Of a stretch of 64,000 nucleotides of DNA, positions 27,200 through 34,886 are shown piece by piece. A model generated the notes under the pieces. That model searched no databases, had not been told where the DNA came from, and worked only from the letters and a program-made list of their open reading frames with translations. The stretch's first letter is position 1; every line of letters starts with the position of its first letter. This DNA is from Ketobacter sp. MCCC 1A13808 (GTDB lineage: Bacteria > Pseudomonadota > Gammaproteobacteria > Pseudomonadales > Ketobacteraceae). The position numbers were made by a program, and so were the translations under genes. The stretch is from assembly GCF_009746715.1 (NCBI RefSeq), contig NZ_VRKW01000010.1:62001-126000 (forward strand), read 5' to 3'.

Positions 27200-27823
27200 A
27201 TGAGATCAATATCAATTATGCTTGGCGGTATCACATTGCTGTTGCCGCAGTTGAGTTTTGCCCACCTGGTGACGACCCGCCTCGGTGAATTTTATAGCGG
27301 GCTGGCACACCCCATTACATCACTGGAGCATTTGCTACCCTGGCTGGCTCTGGGACTACTCGCGGGAATACAGCAGCGCAACACCAGCCGGTCGGTTTTG
27401 CTCTGGTTTCCCTTTACCGTTGCCACCGGCGCCATCCTGGGTGGCTGGCTTCCCGGTCCGACTTGGATCCAAACACTGAACTTGTTTTTCCTCTGCAACC
27501 TGGGCTTGCTGGTGCTGCTGGCACTGCGCCTGAAACAAGCTGTATTCGTGCTGCTGGCAGTGGTGTTCGGATTCACTCAGGGTTTCGCCAATGGTGTGAA
27601 CACTTTGCAAGGCAGTGACCTATTGCTGTATGTGTGCGGCGTTACCAGCGCCGCCTATATTTTGATGGCGCTGGTGACTGCCGTGGCTTTCTGCACTTAC
27701 CGGCGCTCGGCATGGGGCCCTATTGCATTGCGCGCCGTGGGCAGCTGGATGCTGGCTATAGGTATGATGTATGGCGGGTTTTTACTTTTTGCTCCAGGGT
27801 ATGCGCTCACAGGTTCAAACTGA
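27200..27823 (+). CDS. Divergent HupE/UreJ-like membrane protein
   Basis: 207 residues with a signal-like start ending in SFAHLV and about six helices. The signature is altered: SGLAHPITSLEHLLPWLALG has Glu-His where the classical member has Asp-His. The second histidine motif (HGYAHG) is replaced by GFTQGFANGVN. It is third in the operon and may be a specialised or non-transporting partner of the other two. Its last codons overlap a possible 30-residue antisense frame. Confidence 0.75.
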   Translation: MRSISIMLGGITLLLPQLSFAHLVTTRLGEFYSGLAHPITSLEHLLPWLALGLLAGIQQRNTSRSVLLWFPFTVATGAILGGWLPGPTWIQTLNLFFLCNLGLLVLLALRLKQAVFVLLAVVFGFTQGFANGVNTLQGSDLLLYVCGVTSAAYILMALVTAVAFCTYRRSAWGPIALRAVGSWMLAIGMMYGGFLLFAPGYALTGSN

Positions 27824-27907
27824 AAGCGCCAGCACCACTAGCAGCAGCAGAACGTTTGTCAAAAACGCTTCTGCTTGATTGGGTCGGGCGGGCAGTGACT
27901 TCGGCAT
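27815..27907 (-). CDS. Possible 30-residue single-helix membrane peptide
   Basis: ATG 27907 opens a 30-codon frame with a short basic/polar N-terminus and a C-terminal helix of Leu and Val (NVLLLLVVLALSV). It lies 80 bp beyond the stop of the PstS-like gene on the same strand, so it could be the third gene of the porin operon. Its end overlaps the convergent HupE-like gene by 9 bp. Upstream bases AGGG are a poor ribosome site. Could be chance. Confidence 0.2.
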   Translation of the reverse strand: MPKSLPARPNQAEAFLTNVLLLLVVLALSV

Positions 27908-27986
27908 ATTGTGTTTCCCTATCCGGAATAATAAACGGGGTAAGATTAGCTAACCGTATGATGACCACCAGTTTATCAGGGACAGG

Positions 27987-28436
27987 TTACTCTATTTTTA
28001 CAATGGCGCGATCCACTCGTCCTACGACCTTGACCTCGTCAGTGAGGTCATTAATGTCCACATAACCAATGGCATTGAGGTTGCTTTTTACTGCCTGCAG
28101 CACACCGGCGGCACTTTCCACCGTTTGTGGCGGAGTGGCTCGACCGGTGAATAGCAGCTTGGCCCAATAGGCATTGACCTCTGCCACGCTTTTATTCACC
28201 AAGCCGCGATAGAACTGAACACGGGTAGCCGACTCCGGTGCTTGATCAAGGCGTAAAATCAAACTTCCGTTCGGGAAATACAGGTTGCGCCCCATATAAA
28301 GATCAACTAATTCGCGGGAGCTAAAGCGTTCAACAGTGCTTTTTGAATTCACCACAACCACGATCTCGGCATTGACACTGACTGCCAGTGACATCCCGAA
28401 TATCAATGTGATCATGCGCACTATGGGCTTCATCAT
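27987..28436 (-). CDS. PstS-like periplasmic phosphate/oxyanion-binding-fold protein
   Basis: 149 residues from ATG 28436 (ATG ATG). A signal peptide ends at VNA, then the compact one-lobe version of the PstS fold: VVVNSKSTVERFSSRELVDLYMG, the SLILRLDQ strand, FYRGLVNKSVAEVNAYW, and GYVDINDL near the end. Full PstS is about twice as long, so this is the short family found beside outer-membrane channels. Its start codon shares one base with the porin stop (TAATG), which implies tight coupling. It probably handles an oxyanion delivered by that porin; the ligand is unknown. Confidence 0.8.
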   Translation of the reverse strand: MMKPIVRMITLIFGMSLAVSVNAEIVVVVNSKSTVERFSSRELVDLYMGRNLYFPNGSLILRLDQAPESATRVQFYRGLVNKSVAEVNAYWAKLLFTGRATPPQTVESAAGVLQAVKSNLNAIGYVDINDLTDEVKVVGRVDRAIVKIE

Positions 28437-29725
28437 TAGAATATACAGTTCAGGTTGATGGAAAAGGTGTTGATCTTTTTGTCTGCCATCGGAGCACTCC
28501 GGACTTCCCAAAGGCTGAGCCCTCTTTGACCAACCCGTGAGTGGTCCAACTGAACTTTCAACGCCAGATCGTACCGTATATCCCAACGTAAACCGGCCGT
28601 TAGCGTGGTCTGATCGGAACTGAGTGAGTCGTAGATAGCCTGAACGCCTTGTTGCAGCGCAGCCAGTGGCGCCGCCAGCTCAGGTGCCGAAGGAATGACC
28701 GGCGGCTCGGGCACCAGCCGGGTTTCTCCCAGCGACTCACTGCGGGCCACCATGAAGTACGGTGTCAACGAATTCACCTGATAGCCTGCGCTAATGTAAC
28801 CCTGAACGGTTTCTGGATAAAGATTGACTCGAGGGTCAATACGGCTGATTTCAGACTGGATTTGCCAGGGCTTGCGAGTATAGGCCACACCAAAAATATA
28901 GTAATAGATATGGGGGTTTGATAAGTAAATATCGTCCTGCACGCTGACCAGCTCGGGCCAGATGGGTAACGCTAATTGCAAGTTTTTCGCTAAAGGTTCT
29001 GAGCCCGGAAAATACTGGCCTTGCGCGCCAACCTTCGTATCCACAGCGCTGAGTTTGAATTGCCAGCGTTCAGATTCCCAGCTGAAAGCCGCAGTCATAA
29101 TGTCGTGCACTTCGAAATTAACCTGATTATCCAGAATATTCAGAGTCGAGTCGGTGTTACCCGCAGAAATCTTGGCCCTGAACATGCCACCTGCCGCATA
29201 CGTTGACCAGGTCAGATCGGCACCATCGAAACTGGTAAACGTTAACGGCGCATAGAATTCAACGGGCGGCCGGGTCCACAGATAAGCGAAGCCCACATTG
29301 CGATAATCTGATAACAGGAATAAATCGAACCCGATACGACCCGCGCGAACGGTCCAGTCCGGATTGAAGCGATACCGCAGAAAAGCCCATTCAACACTGT
29401 TCTCCAGGCTGTCTTCCACCCGGTCTTTACCGACCATCTGAACTGCACCGCCAAACTGATCGTTGACCACCACATCCATCTGCACACCCAGCAAAGAATC
29501 CGCTGAAACAGACCAATCACCGTCGTACAGCCCCTCCTGGTCGAGATCGCGGTGGAATCCAAGGTCTTCGTCCCCGCCCTTGGTCAGCCCGAGCGTCGCA
29601 AAGCCACTGAATCGAAAGTGTTTTTGGCCAACAACCTCCGCCGCGAATGCGGTGCAAGCGGACGTCATTAAAACGAACGCTGCCAATAGCGCGCTTATCC
29701 GACGGGGTAAGTTTATGTGCGTCAT
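28436..29725 (-). CDS. Porin-like outer-membrane protein
   Basis: About 429 residues from ATG 29725; an ATG at 29767 is also possible. A signal peptide ends near AFAAE. The remainder alternates in a beta-barrel pattern, with FRFSGFATLGLT at the beginning, an AGRIGFDLFLLSDYR constriction-like segment and a final aromatic residue (NLNCIF). The length suits a 16-18-strand trimeric porin. The one-base overlap with a PstS-like gene suggests an uptake pair for a phosphate-like anion. No Pho-box was recognised upstream. Confidence 0.7.
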   Translation of the reverse strand: MTHINLPRRISALLAAFVLMTSACTAFAAEVVGQKHFRFSGFATLGLTKGGDEDLGFHRDLDQEGLYDGDWSVSADSLLGVQMDVVVNDQFGGAVQMVGKDRVEDSLENSVEWAFLRYRFNPDWTVRAGRIGFDLFLLSDYRNVGFAYLWTRPPVEFYAPLTFTSFDGADLTWSTYAAGGMFRAKISAGNTDSTLNILDNQVNFEVHDIMTAAFSWESERWQFKLSAVDTKVGAQGQYFPGSEPLAKNLQLALPIWPELVSVQDDIYLSNPHIYYYIFGVAYTRKPWQIQSEISRIDPRVNLYPETVQGYISAGYQVNSLTPYFMVARSESLGETRLVPEPPVIPSAPELAAPLAALQQGVQAIYDSLSSDQTTLTAGLRWDIRYDLALKVQLDHSRVGQRGLSLWEVRSAPMADKKINTFSINLNCIF

Positions 29726-30502
29726 CGCTGCCTGCCGTAGCATCCCCTCTATATCAGGTAAGGACATGGGTGAAATAGAAATTAACCGGTATCGCTAATA
29801 AGCTTAGCAGCCGATTTTCGATTTGGAGGTCAATTATCGACCAGGATGGAAGTTTATTGGTTTAGATTTGTGAAGATTGGCTTTGCGGTCTTTCCGACGG
29901 CCACCGATGTTTGTTTTTCAAAGGGTGAGATCCCATCACCTGTATGTAATGGCGCTATAGGCTATTAACGCAATATTTTTGCAATATTTTTGCAATATTG
30001 GTTGCATGTAACCCCGCCACTAGTCTACCTGCCTTACAATCCATGAGCTCGAACCGCTTACTTCCAAAATCACACGGGAATCGGCTCCCTAAATCGCCCT
30101 ATACTCTTGCCGAGAGCGAAATGGGTATGCCACTTTGGACATGGTGACCATGAACAGTACCGGTTGTAATGACAATGCACACAGTTCTGCGCCGCTTCCA
30201 TTGCAACCAATATTGCATTTCGCCGCATGGAAGGTCATCCTGTCCTGCAAAAGAAATAAAAATGGGTTAATCCACTACCGTCGCTCTTTCACCTGATTCC
30301 GGAATAGGTTCACAAATGCAGATCCTGTGTACCGCACAACCGTATCGTCAGGGTGTTCTTTACTGCGAAAGCAGCTCCCTCTAAAAGAGATACTGCAACA
30401 CGAAGCTGTGACGCGATGGTAGCTGCCAACGGAACGCTGGATTGCCCGACCCCTGCCATTACCGGATATTCTGCGCTCCGGTGATTTGGAGCAAGCAACA
30501 CA
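29726..30502. other. Gene-poor 780-bp region with phased repeats
   Basis: No convincing gene. It contains two head-to-tail copies of GCAATATTTTT (29970-29991) followed by GCAATATTGGTTGCA (29992-30006). The exact reverse complement of the last motif lies 195 bp away at 30202-30216. The porin promoter and the promoter of the SRPBCC gene must both lie here. Confidence 0.45.
29970..30006. repeat. Phased 11-bp GCAATATT repeats
   Basis: GCAATATTTTT, GCAATATTTTT and GCAATATTGG(TTGCA) follow with an 11-bp period, about one helical turn. A 15-bp inverted copy of the last motif lies at 30202-30216. The arrangement resembles a multi-site operator that could form a DNA loop. The binding protein is unknown. 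Confidence 0.45.
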
Positions 30503-30991
30503 ATGACAATATATACCGTAGATTCGGACTGGGTAGTGATCAATGCACCACAAAGACTGGTCTGGAATATTCTAGTGGATTTCGAAACCTATCCGCAGTG
30601 GAATTCCTTCACCACCAAGGTGCACACGGATCTAACGATAGATTCACCGGTAGAGCTGCACGTAAACCTACCCAAACGCGGAAAGCGCATTCAGCACGAA
30701 GTGGTGCGCACAGTGCAGCCGCCCCATACCCTGGCGTGGGGCGGCTCAATGGGCGCAAACTTTTTACTCACGGCATTACGCACTCAAACCATTGAGAAAA
30801 TAAACCCCAAACAATGTCGTTACCGTTCGACGGATGTTCTTACCGGCGCTCTCACACCCCTGGTAAAATGGCTCTTCGCTGAATCCATGCGCAGCGGGTT
30901 CTGTGCAATGGCTCTCGAACTCAAATTACGCGCCGAAGCACAGCATCAAAACAACGAAAACAAGAATGAAATAGAAGGCGAAGTCGTGTGA
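30503..30991 (+). CDS. SRPBCC (START/polyketide cyclase-like) domain protein
   Basis: 162 residues. GGAG lies about 11 bases upstream of ATG 30503. The fold's landmarks are present: an initial strand (VVINAPQRLVWNILVDFETYPQWNSF), central strands and a C-terminal helix (VKWLFAESMRSGFCAMALELKLRAE). The tail is charged (Gln, Asn, Glu). Family members bind hydrophobic ligands in a deep cavity. It precedes the cytochrome P450 gene by 157 bp on the same strand, so it may carry or shield the P450 substrate; this is inference. Confidence 0.78.
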   Translation: MTIYTVDSDWVVINAPQRLVWNILVDFETYPQWNSFTTKVHTDLTIDSPVELHVNLPKRGKRIQHEVVRTVQPPHTLAWGGSMGANFLLTALRTQTIEKINPKQCRYRSTDVLTGALTPLVKWLFAESMRSGFCAMALELKLRAEAQHQNNENKNEIEGEVV

Positions 30992-31095
30992 ACCGGTTAG
31001 CGACCTGCCCCCAGCCTCAAGTTAACTTCCTATGCAACCCTGATTCCGAAGTCGTGCCCACGCGCTTTCGGTCTATTGATGTTTAGAACGATCGG

Positions 31096-31110
31096 GTATA
31101 CGGTGTAAAC
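31096..31110. promoter_or_regulatory. Candidate operator upstream of the P450 gene
   Basis: GTATACGGTGTAAAC, an imperfect inverted repeat 38 bp before the P450 start codon. It matches 13 of 15 bases of the perfect palindrome between the divergent ferredoxin and ferredoxin reductase genes (34804-34818). The shared motif GTATACGGYGTAWAC suggests one regulator for the three-component P450 system. Confidence 0.5.
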
Positions 31111-31148
31111 CCAAGTAGAGAAATATCAATGATCAGAGGAACATCAAA

Positions 31149-32642
31149 ATGGCTACTGCCGGATTGAAGGCCATATTGCCACCTTCCCCTAAAGACATGA
31201 AGCTAACGCAAGCGTTCAAGATGGGTCATGGCATTTGGCAATACCTTGAAAAACAGCATGACGCCTTCGGTGATTATTTTACGCTGATGCTGCCAGGACA
31301 AGGACCGATGGTTATCATCAGTGATCCGGTGGCGATCAAGGATATATTTTCATTAAAGCCGGAACAATATGATGCATCACTGGTGCAGATTCCGATGGAT
31401 GTTGGGGAGCAGAACACGGTGTTTCTGAATAAAAAGGAACATCAGGATTCACGGAAAATGGTCATCCCGCCTTTAAATACCGACCGTCTGAAATCACGCG
31501 CGGGTGTGATGCACGAGATCGTATCCGAGCATATTAATTCCTGGAAGCCCGGCGACCAGTTTAATGTGCCAAGATTGATTGGCGATATTACGCTGGACGT
31601 TATCTGCTATACAGTCTTCAATTTGCGCCGGGGAGAACGCAAAGATCAATACCAACAAATAATGCTAGGTTGGTTACTGTCAGCTTGCAGCGACGCAAAT
31701 TTTGCGGTGGGGGCACTAATCGGTGCGAAAAAATATCGCGCCAAACTGAACAAAGCCTACTTAAAACGAACCGCAAAAAACGATTTTGGTGACGGCAAAA
31801 AAGGGCTGTTTCCGTGGAAGCAAGCAATCGACCTGAAAGTGCAACTAGCCGACATGATACGCCAGGATATTCGCACTATTCGCGAACGCAACGATTCGGC
31901 AGAGACCCACATGCTCGCCATATTGGCACGCGCAACGGATGAAGACGGTAACCCGCTGGAGGAAGAACGGGTTATCGCAGAAACCATCGGATTATTGGTG
32001 GGCGGGCATGAAACCAGCGCAGCAACCGCAGCCTGGTTCATGATCTGGTTGCTAAAAAAGCCGGACATCGTGCAGCGGATGCGGGCAGAAGTTAAAGAAT
32101 CACTGGAAAAAGAAGCCGGTTTCGATCCGGTGAAAGTGGCGGAACTGCCCTTTCTCACTGCTTGTCTTAACGAGTCGCAACGCCTGACGCCTTCAGCCGT
32201 CGGCACCATTCGGTGGTTAACCCAGGACACCCATATCGGACCCCTCTTTTTACCCAAGGGCAGCGCCGTGTTGCCTTGTACTTATTTGACTCAACGCCGT
32301 CGGGACATTTTTGGGGAGGACGCGCATGAATATCGGCCTGATCGCTGGCTGGAGGGTGGCCGCTTCGGACCCAACGAATATTTTCCCTTCGGTGGCGGGC
32401 GCCGGGCCTGTGTCGGAATGAGTCAGGCCCGACAACAATTGCGTATAATTTTTGCAGAGTTTGCGCGACGGGTGGAATTCGATTCGGAGCATAGCGAAAA
32501 CGACACATGGCCTATACCCCGTCAAATTGGCGGGCAGACAGAACCGGATGGCGGTGTTTGGGTAACCGTGAAATCGGTCCGCAGCGAAGACACCGACATG
32601 CCCGGCAATGACAACCCGGCTATGGCCGTCAAACAGGCTTAG
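31149..32642 (+). CDS. Cytochrome P450
   Basis: 497 residues from ATG 31149 with AGAGGAAC upstream. The P450 landmarks are complete: I-helix oxygen-binding GGHETS (285-290), K-helix ExxR (Glu342-Arg345), the YRPDRW meander (about 395-400) and the heme-thiolate loop FGGGRRACVG with ligand Cys421. The length and the RPDRW and GRRACVG variants resemble CYP110-like or eukaryote-like bacterial P450s rather than CYP101/CYP153. It is soluble, with no N-terminal anchor. It needs electrons from a 2Fe-2S ferredoxin and reductase, both encoded 2 kb away. Likely substrates are lipids, terpenoids, sterols or alkanes; this cannot be settled here. Confidence 0.92.
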   Translation: MATAGLKAILPPSPKDMKLTQAFKMGHGIWQYLEKQHDAFGDYFTLMLPGQGPMVIISDPVAIKDIFSLKPEQYDASLVQIPMDVGEQNTVFLNKKEHQDSRKMVIPPLNTDRLKSRAGVMHEIVSEHINSWKPGDQFNVPRLIGDITLDVICYTVFNLRRGERKDQYQQIMLGWLLSACSDANFAVGALIGAKKYRAKLNKAYLKRTAKNDFGDGKKGLFPWKQAIDLKVQLADMIRQDIRTIRERNDSAETHMLAILARATDEDGNPLEEERVIAETIGLLVGGHETSAATAAWFMIWLLKKPDIVQRMRAEVKESLEKEAGFDPVKVAELPFLTACLNESQRLTPSAVGTIRWLTQDTHIGPLFLPKGSAVLPCTYLTQRRRDIFGEDAHEYRPDRWLEGGRFGPNEYFPFGGGRRACVGMSQARQQLRIIFAEFARRVEFDSEHSENDTWPIPRQIGGQTEPDGGVWVTVKSVRSEDTDMPGNDNPAMAVKQA

Positions 32643-32674
32643 GCATGATCGCACGACCTTTTCAATAGAATGCA

Positions 32675-32710
32675 ATCAAAAAGCGCCCGCTACCGCGGGC
32701 GCTTTTTGAT
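32675..32710. terminator. Bidirectional Rho-independent terminator
   Basis: A perfect 16-bp inverted repeat (ATCAAAAAGCGCCCGC / GCGGGCGCTTTTTGAT) with a TACC loop lies between the convergent P450 and hemerythrin genes. It has T-runs on both strands, so it can end both transcripts. Confidence 0.9.
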
Positions 32711-32761
32711 TTAACGTCAGCCTCGCTTTCTCGACTTACTGCAGGCTAACGGGGAACGGGG

Positions 32762-33232
32762 TTAGGCAACATCGCGGTCTTTGATGTTTCGATGTTGTTC
32801 CTCGTCCTTCTTCGCGGCTTTCATGTCTTTTTCCATCTGACTGGCCTCGCCGTCGGACATGACTTTCTTCGCGTCTGAAAATATTTCCGTCTCCTCTTCA
32901 TCGATATGGTGTTCGAGCGCTTGCTTCAGAGTTTTGAACTTCTGAAACCAGGCAGATCCCACCAAAGACGAATCGGTCAACTCTTTCAGTAACGTTTCCG
33001 CTTCCTGATGTTCTTCCGTGCCGTGCTCCACTTCGTCCTTGGTTCGCTTACTTTCCTTCAACGGATTATAAAACGCTCTCTCCTCCGCTTTGCTGTGCAG
33101 AATTATTTTTGACTTCAGTTGATTAAACGTTTCGTCCCGTTCGGCTGAGCTTTCCGGGCCGAGTTGTTCTATTTTCTCCAGCAGGCTCTGAATTTCCCGG
33201 TGGTCTTCTTTCAAATAAGTAAAAATACTCAT
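32762..33232 (-). CDS. Hemerythrin-domain protein
   Basis: 156 residues, all alpha-helical and very rich in Glu and Lys. His and Glu ligands of a di-iron site are placed as in the hemerythrin/HHE family: LKEDHREI near the N-terminus, ILHSKAEERAFY (about 50), GTEEHQEAE (about 78) and LEHHIDEEETEIF (about 110). The family binds oxygen or senses oxygen, iron or nitric oxide. The gene stands alone behind the shared terminator. A basic C-terminal helix follows the domain. Confidence 0.85.
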   Translation of the reverse strand: MSIFTYLKEDHREIQSLLEKIEQLGPESSAERDETFNQLKSKIILHSKAEERAFYNPLKESKRTKDEVEHGTEEHQEAETLLKELTDSSLVGSAWFQKFKTLKQALEHHIDEEETEIFSDAKKVMSDGEASQMEKDMKAAKKDEEQHRNIKDRDVA

Positions 33233-33427
33233 GATTCCATCCTCTTAATCTATCATCCATTGGTTGGCTTTTGGGATGCTGCAGATAGCATGCCAGATGG
33301 GGATCGCCGTATTTAAAGGGCTTGTAGCCAATAAAAGCATAGAAAATTGCAAGATATACAATGCCAATCGCAAACCGGTTAAAAATTCAGAAGACGAGAT
33401 GTTCGTAACGCAGTCAGCCAGATGCCA

Positions 33428-34300
33428 TTAGCGTCGCAATGCGACCCAATTCCCGAACAGGATACACACAAGCCCTGCCATGGCAGCGGGCGTCCACATA
33501 TAACCCTCGAATACCGACGAAAGTCCTAGGGCAATTACCGGTACCAGCATGCTCATATACCCCGCCTTATCCGGCCCCAGAATAGCAATTAACCGCAAAT
33601 AGCCTGCGAACGTGAATAGACTACCAAACAGCGACAAATAACCCAGTGACAGCCAATAAGAGAGTCGTCCGTCCAGGCTGAACTCGACCCCAAGCACCAC
33701 CGCTGCGACGATCATTACCACAGTGCCGTACAACATAGCCCAAGCATTGATAACCAGCACCGAGCGGCCGCCACTGATATTTTTTGCCGCCGCAATGTTT
33801 CCGAGCGACGCCAACAGTGTCGCTAACAATGCCAACAGCATCCCTGCACCGCTTTCTCCGGTCAGAGTAAAGCCTTCGATCTCGCGTACGAACAACATCG
33901 CCACCCCGGCCAACCCGATGGCGCCACCGACCAAAACGCCCCGTCGCACCGGCAGCGCGAGAAACAGCCTGCCGTTGAGCGCGTTGAAAAAAACTATGGT
34001 GGTAAAGACGGCCGCGATCAAACCACTGGTCAGGTGCTCCGTGGCAAGATAAAGCACCCAATAGTTTAAGCCGAACAGAAATGTGCCTTGTACCCCCATC
34101 AACACATGCTGCCGACGGTTCATCCGAACATCGATCTTTTTCCATAGACACCAAACAAACAGCATCACTGTAGCCAGTCCAAAGCGGTAAATGACAGAGG
34201 CAAGAGGAGCTGTTTCACCAAGCTGAAAGGTTATCGCTAACCAGGTCGACCCCCAAATAAGGGCAACTCCGGAGTAAAGCAAAGGGGTAGCGAGCGGCAT
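33428..34300 (-). CDS. EamA/DMT-family transporter
   Basis: 290 residues with ten predicted membrane helices in two EamA repeats. The N-terminal signature LIWGSTWLAITFQLG and FRLG-like (YRFGLATVMLF) segments mark the drug/metabolite transporter superfamily. Members usually export amino acids or small metabolites. It follows the ferredoxin gene on the same strand with a 92-bp gap, so cotranscription is possible but not shown. Substrate unknown. Confidence 0.85.
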   Translation of the reverse strand: MPLATPLLYSGVALIWGSTWLAITFQLGETAPLASVIYRFGLATVMLFVWCLWKKIDVRMNRRQHVLMGVQGTFLFGLNYWVLYLATEHLTSGLIAAVFTTIVFFNALNGRLFLALPVRRGVLVGGAIGLAGVAMLFVREIEGFTLTGESGAGMLLALLATLLASLGNIAAAKNISGGRSVLVINAWAMLYGTVVMIVAAVVLGVEFSLDGRLSYWLSLGYLSLFGSLFTFAGYLRLIAILGPDKAGYMSMLVPVIALGLSSVFEGYMWTPAAMAGLVCILFGNWVALRR

Positions 34301-34392
34301 GAATACACGTGGGATAAGGATGAATTAAGCGTTATAGTTTACGCTCTTTGCCCGCCTGAACGGGGCGGACACGCTAGACTCGCAACGCAAAC

Positions 34393-34713
34393 TTAATAGA
34401 CCTGATTAGCAATCACCACTTCCATACCGTCCATGTCATCCGTCAAGGTAATCTGACAGGACAGGCGCGAGTTCTCCCGGTGGTGCTCGGTACTGCTAAC
34501 TAACTGGTGCTCGTCCTCACAGGGAGATCCCGTTTTCGCCTGCCAGGAAGGCTCGATATACACGTGACATGAGGAACAGGAACACACACCGCCACAAATC
34601 GCCAATATTTCGTCGTATCCGTTATCGCGCAGACTTTCCATCAGCGTATCCCCGGATTTGGCTTCCAGAGTCGTCTTGATTCCTGATAGATCGGTAATCT
34701 GCAAAGTCGGCAT
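34393..34713 (-). CDS. Plant-type/adrenodoxin-like [2Fe-2S] ferredoxin (P450 partner)
   Basis: 106 residues with AGGAGTAAGGAAA just before ATG 34713. Cluster ligands Cys40, Cys46, Cys49 and Cys86 follow the adrenodoxin/putidaredoxin spacing (C-x5-C-x2-C ... C). An extra Cys44 sits inside the loop. These ferredoxins carry electrons from an FAD reductase to class I P450s. The reductase is divergent from it, and the P450 lies on the other side of the hemerythrin and transporter genes. Confidence 0.88.
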   Translation of the reverse strand: MPTLQITDLSGIKTTLEAKSGDTLMESLRDNGYDEILAICGGVCSCSSCHVYIEPSWQAKTGSPCEDEHQLVSSTEHHRENSRLSCQITLTDDMDGMEVVIANQVY

Positions 34714-34802
34714 TTTCCTTACTCCTGATTTTTTTATTATTTGGGCAGCAAAAATGGTAATCTGGACCCAGTATTCAGACTTTAATTCGGCTTACCTTGC
34801 GC

Positions 34803-34819
34803 AGTATACGGCGTATACT
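34803..34819. promoter_or_regulatory. Palindromic operator between ferredoxin and ferredoxin reductase genes
   Basis: A perfect inverted repeat AGTATAC-GGC-GTATACT in the 173-bp divergent promoter region. It is about 68 bp from the reductase start and 90 bp from the ferredoxin start. A near copy lies upstream of the P450 gene. Both divergent genes are therefore probably controlled together. Confidence 0.55.
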
Positions 34820-34886
34820 CAAGAAAATATAAAAGCAAGCAGAGCCGGCTAAAAATAATAAGCAAACAGCAGTGAGACTATAGTTT

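Noticed and set aside
30275-30553. 92-codon minus-strand frame before the SRPBCC gene
   Set aside because: It overlaps the SRPBCC start, lacks a ribosome site, and has unusual Cys and Ser composition.
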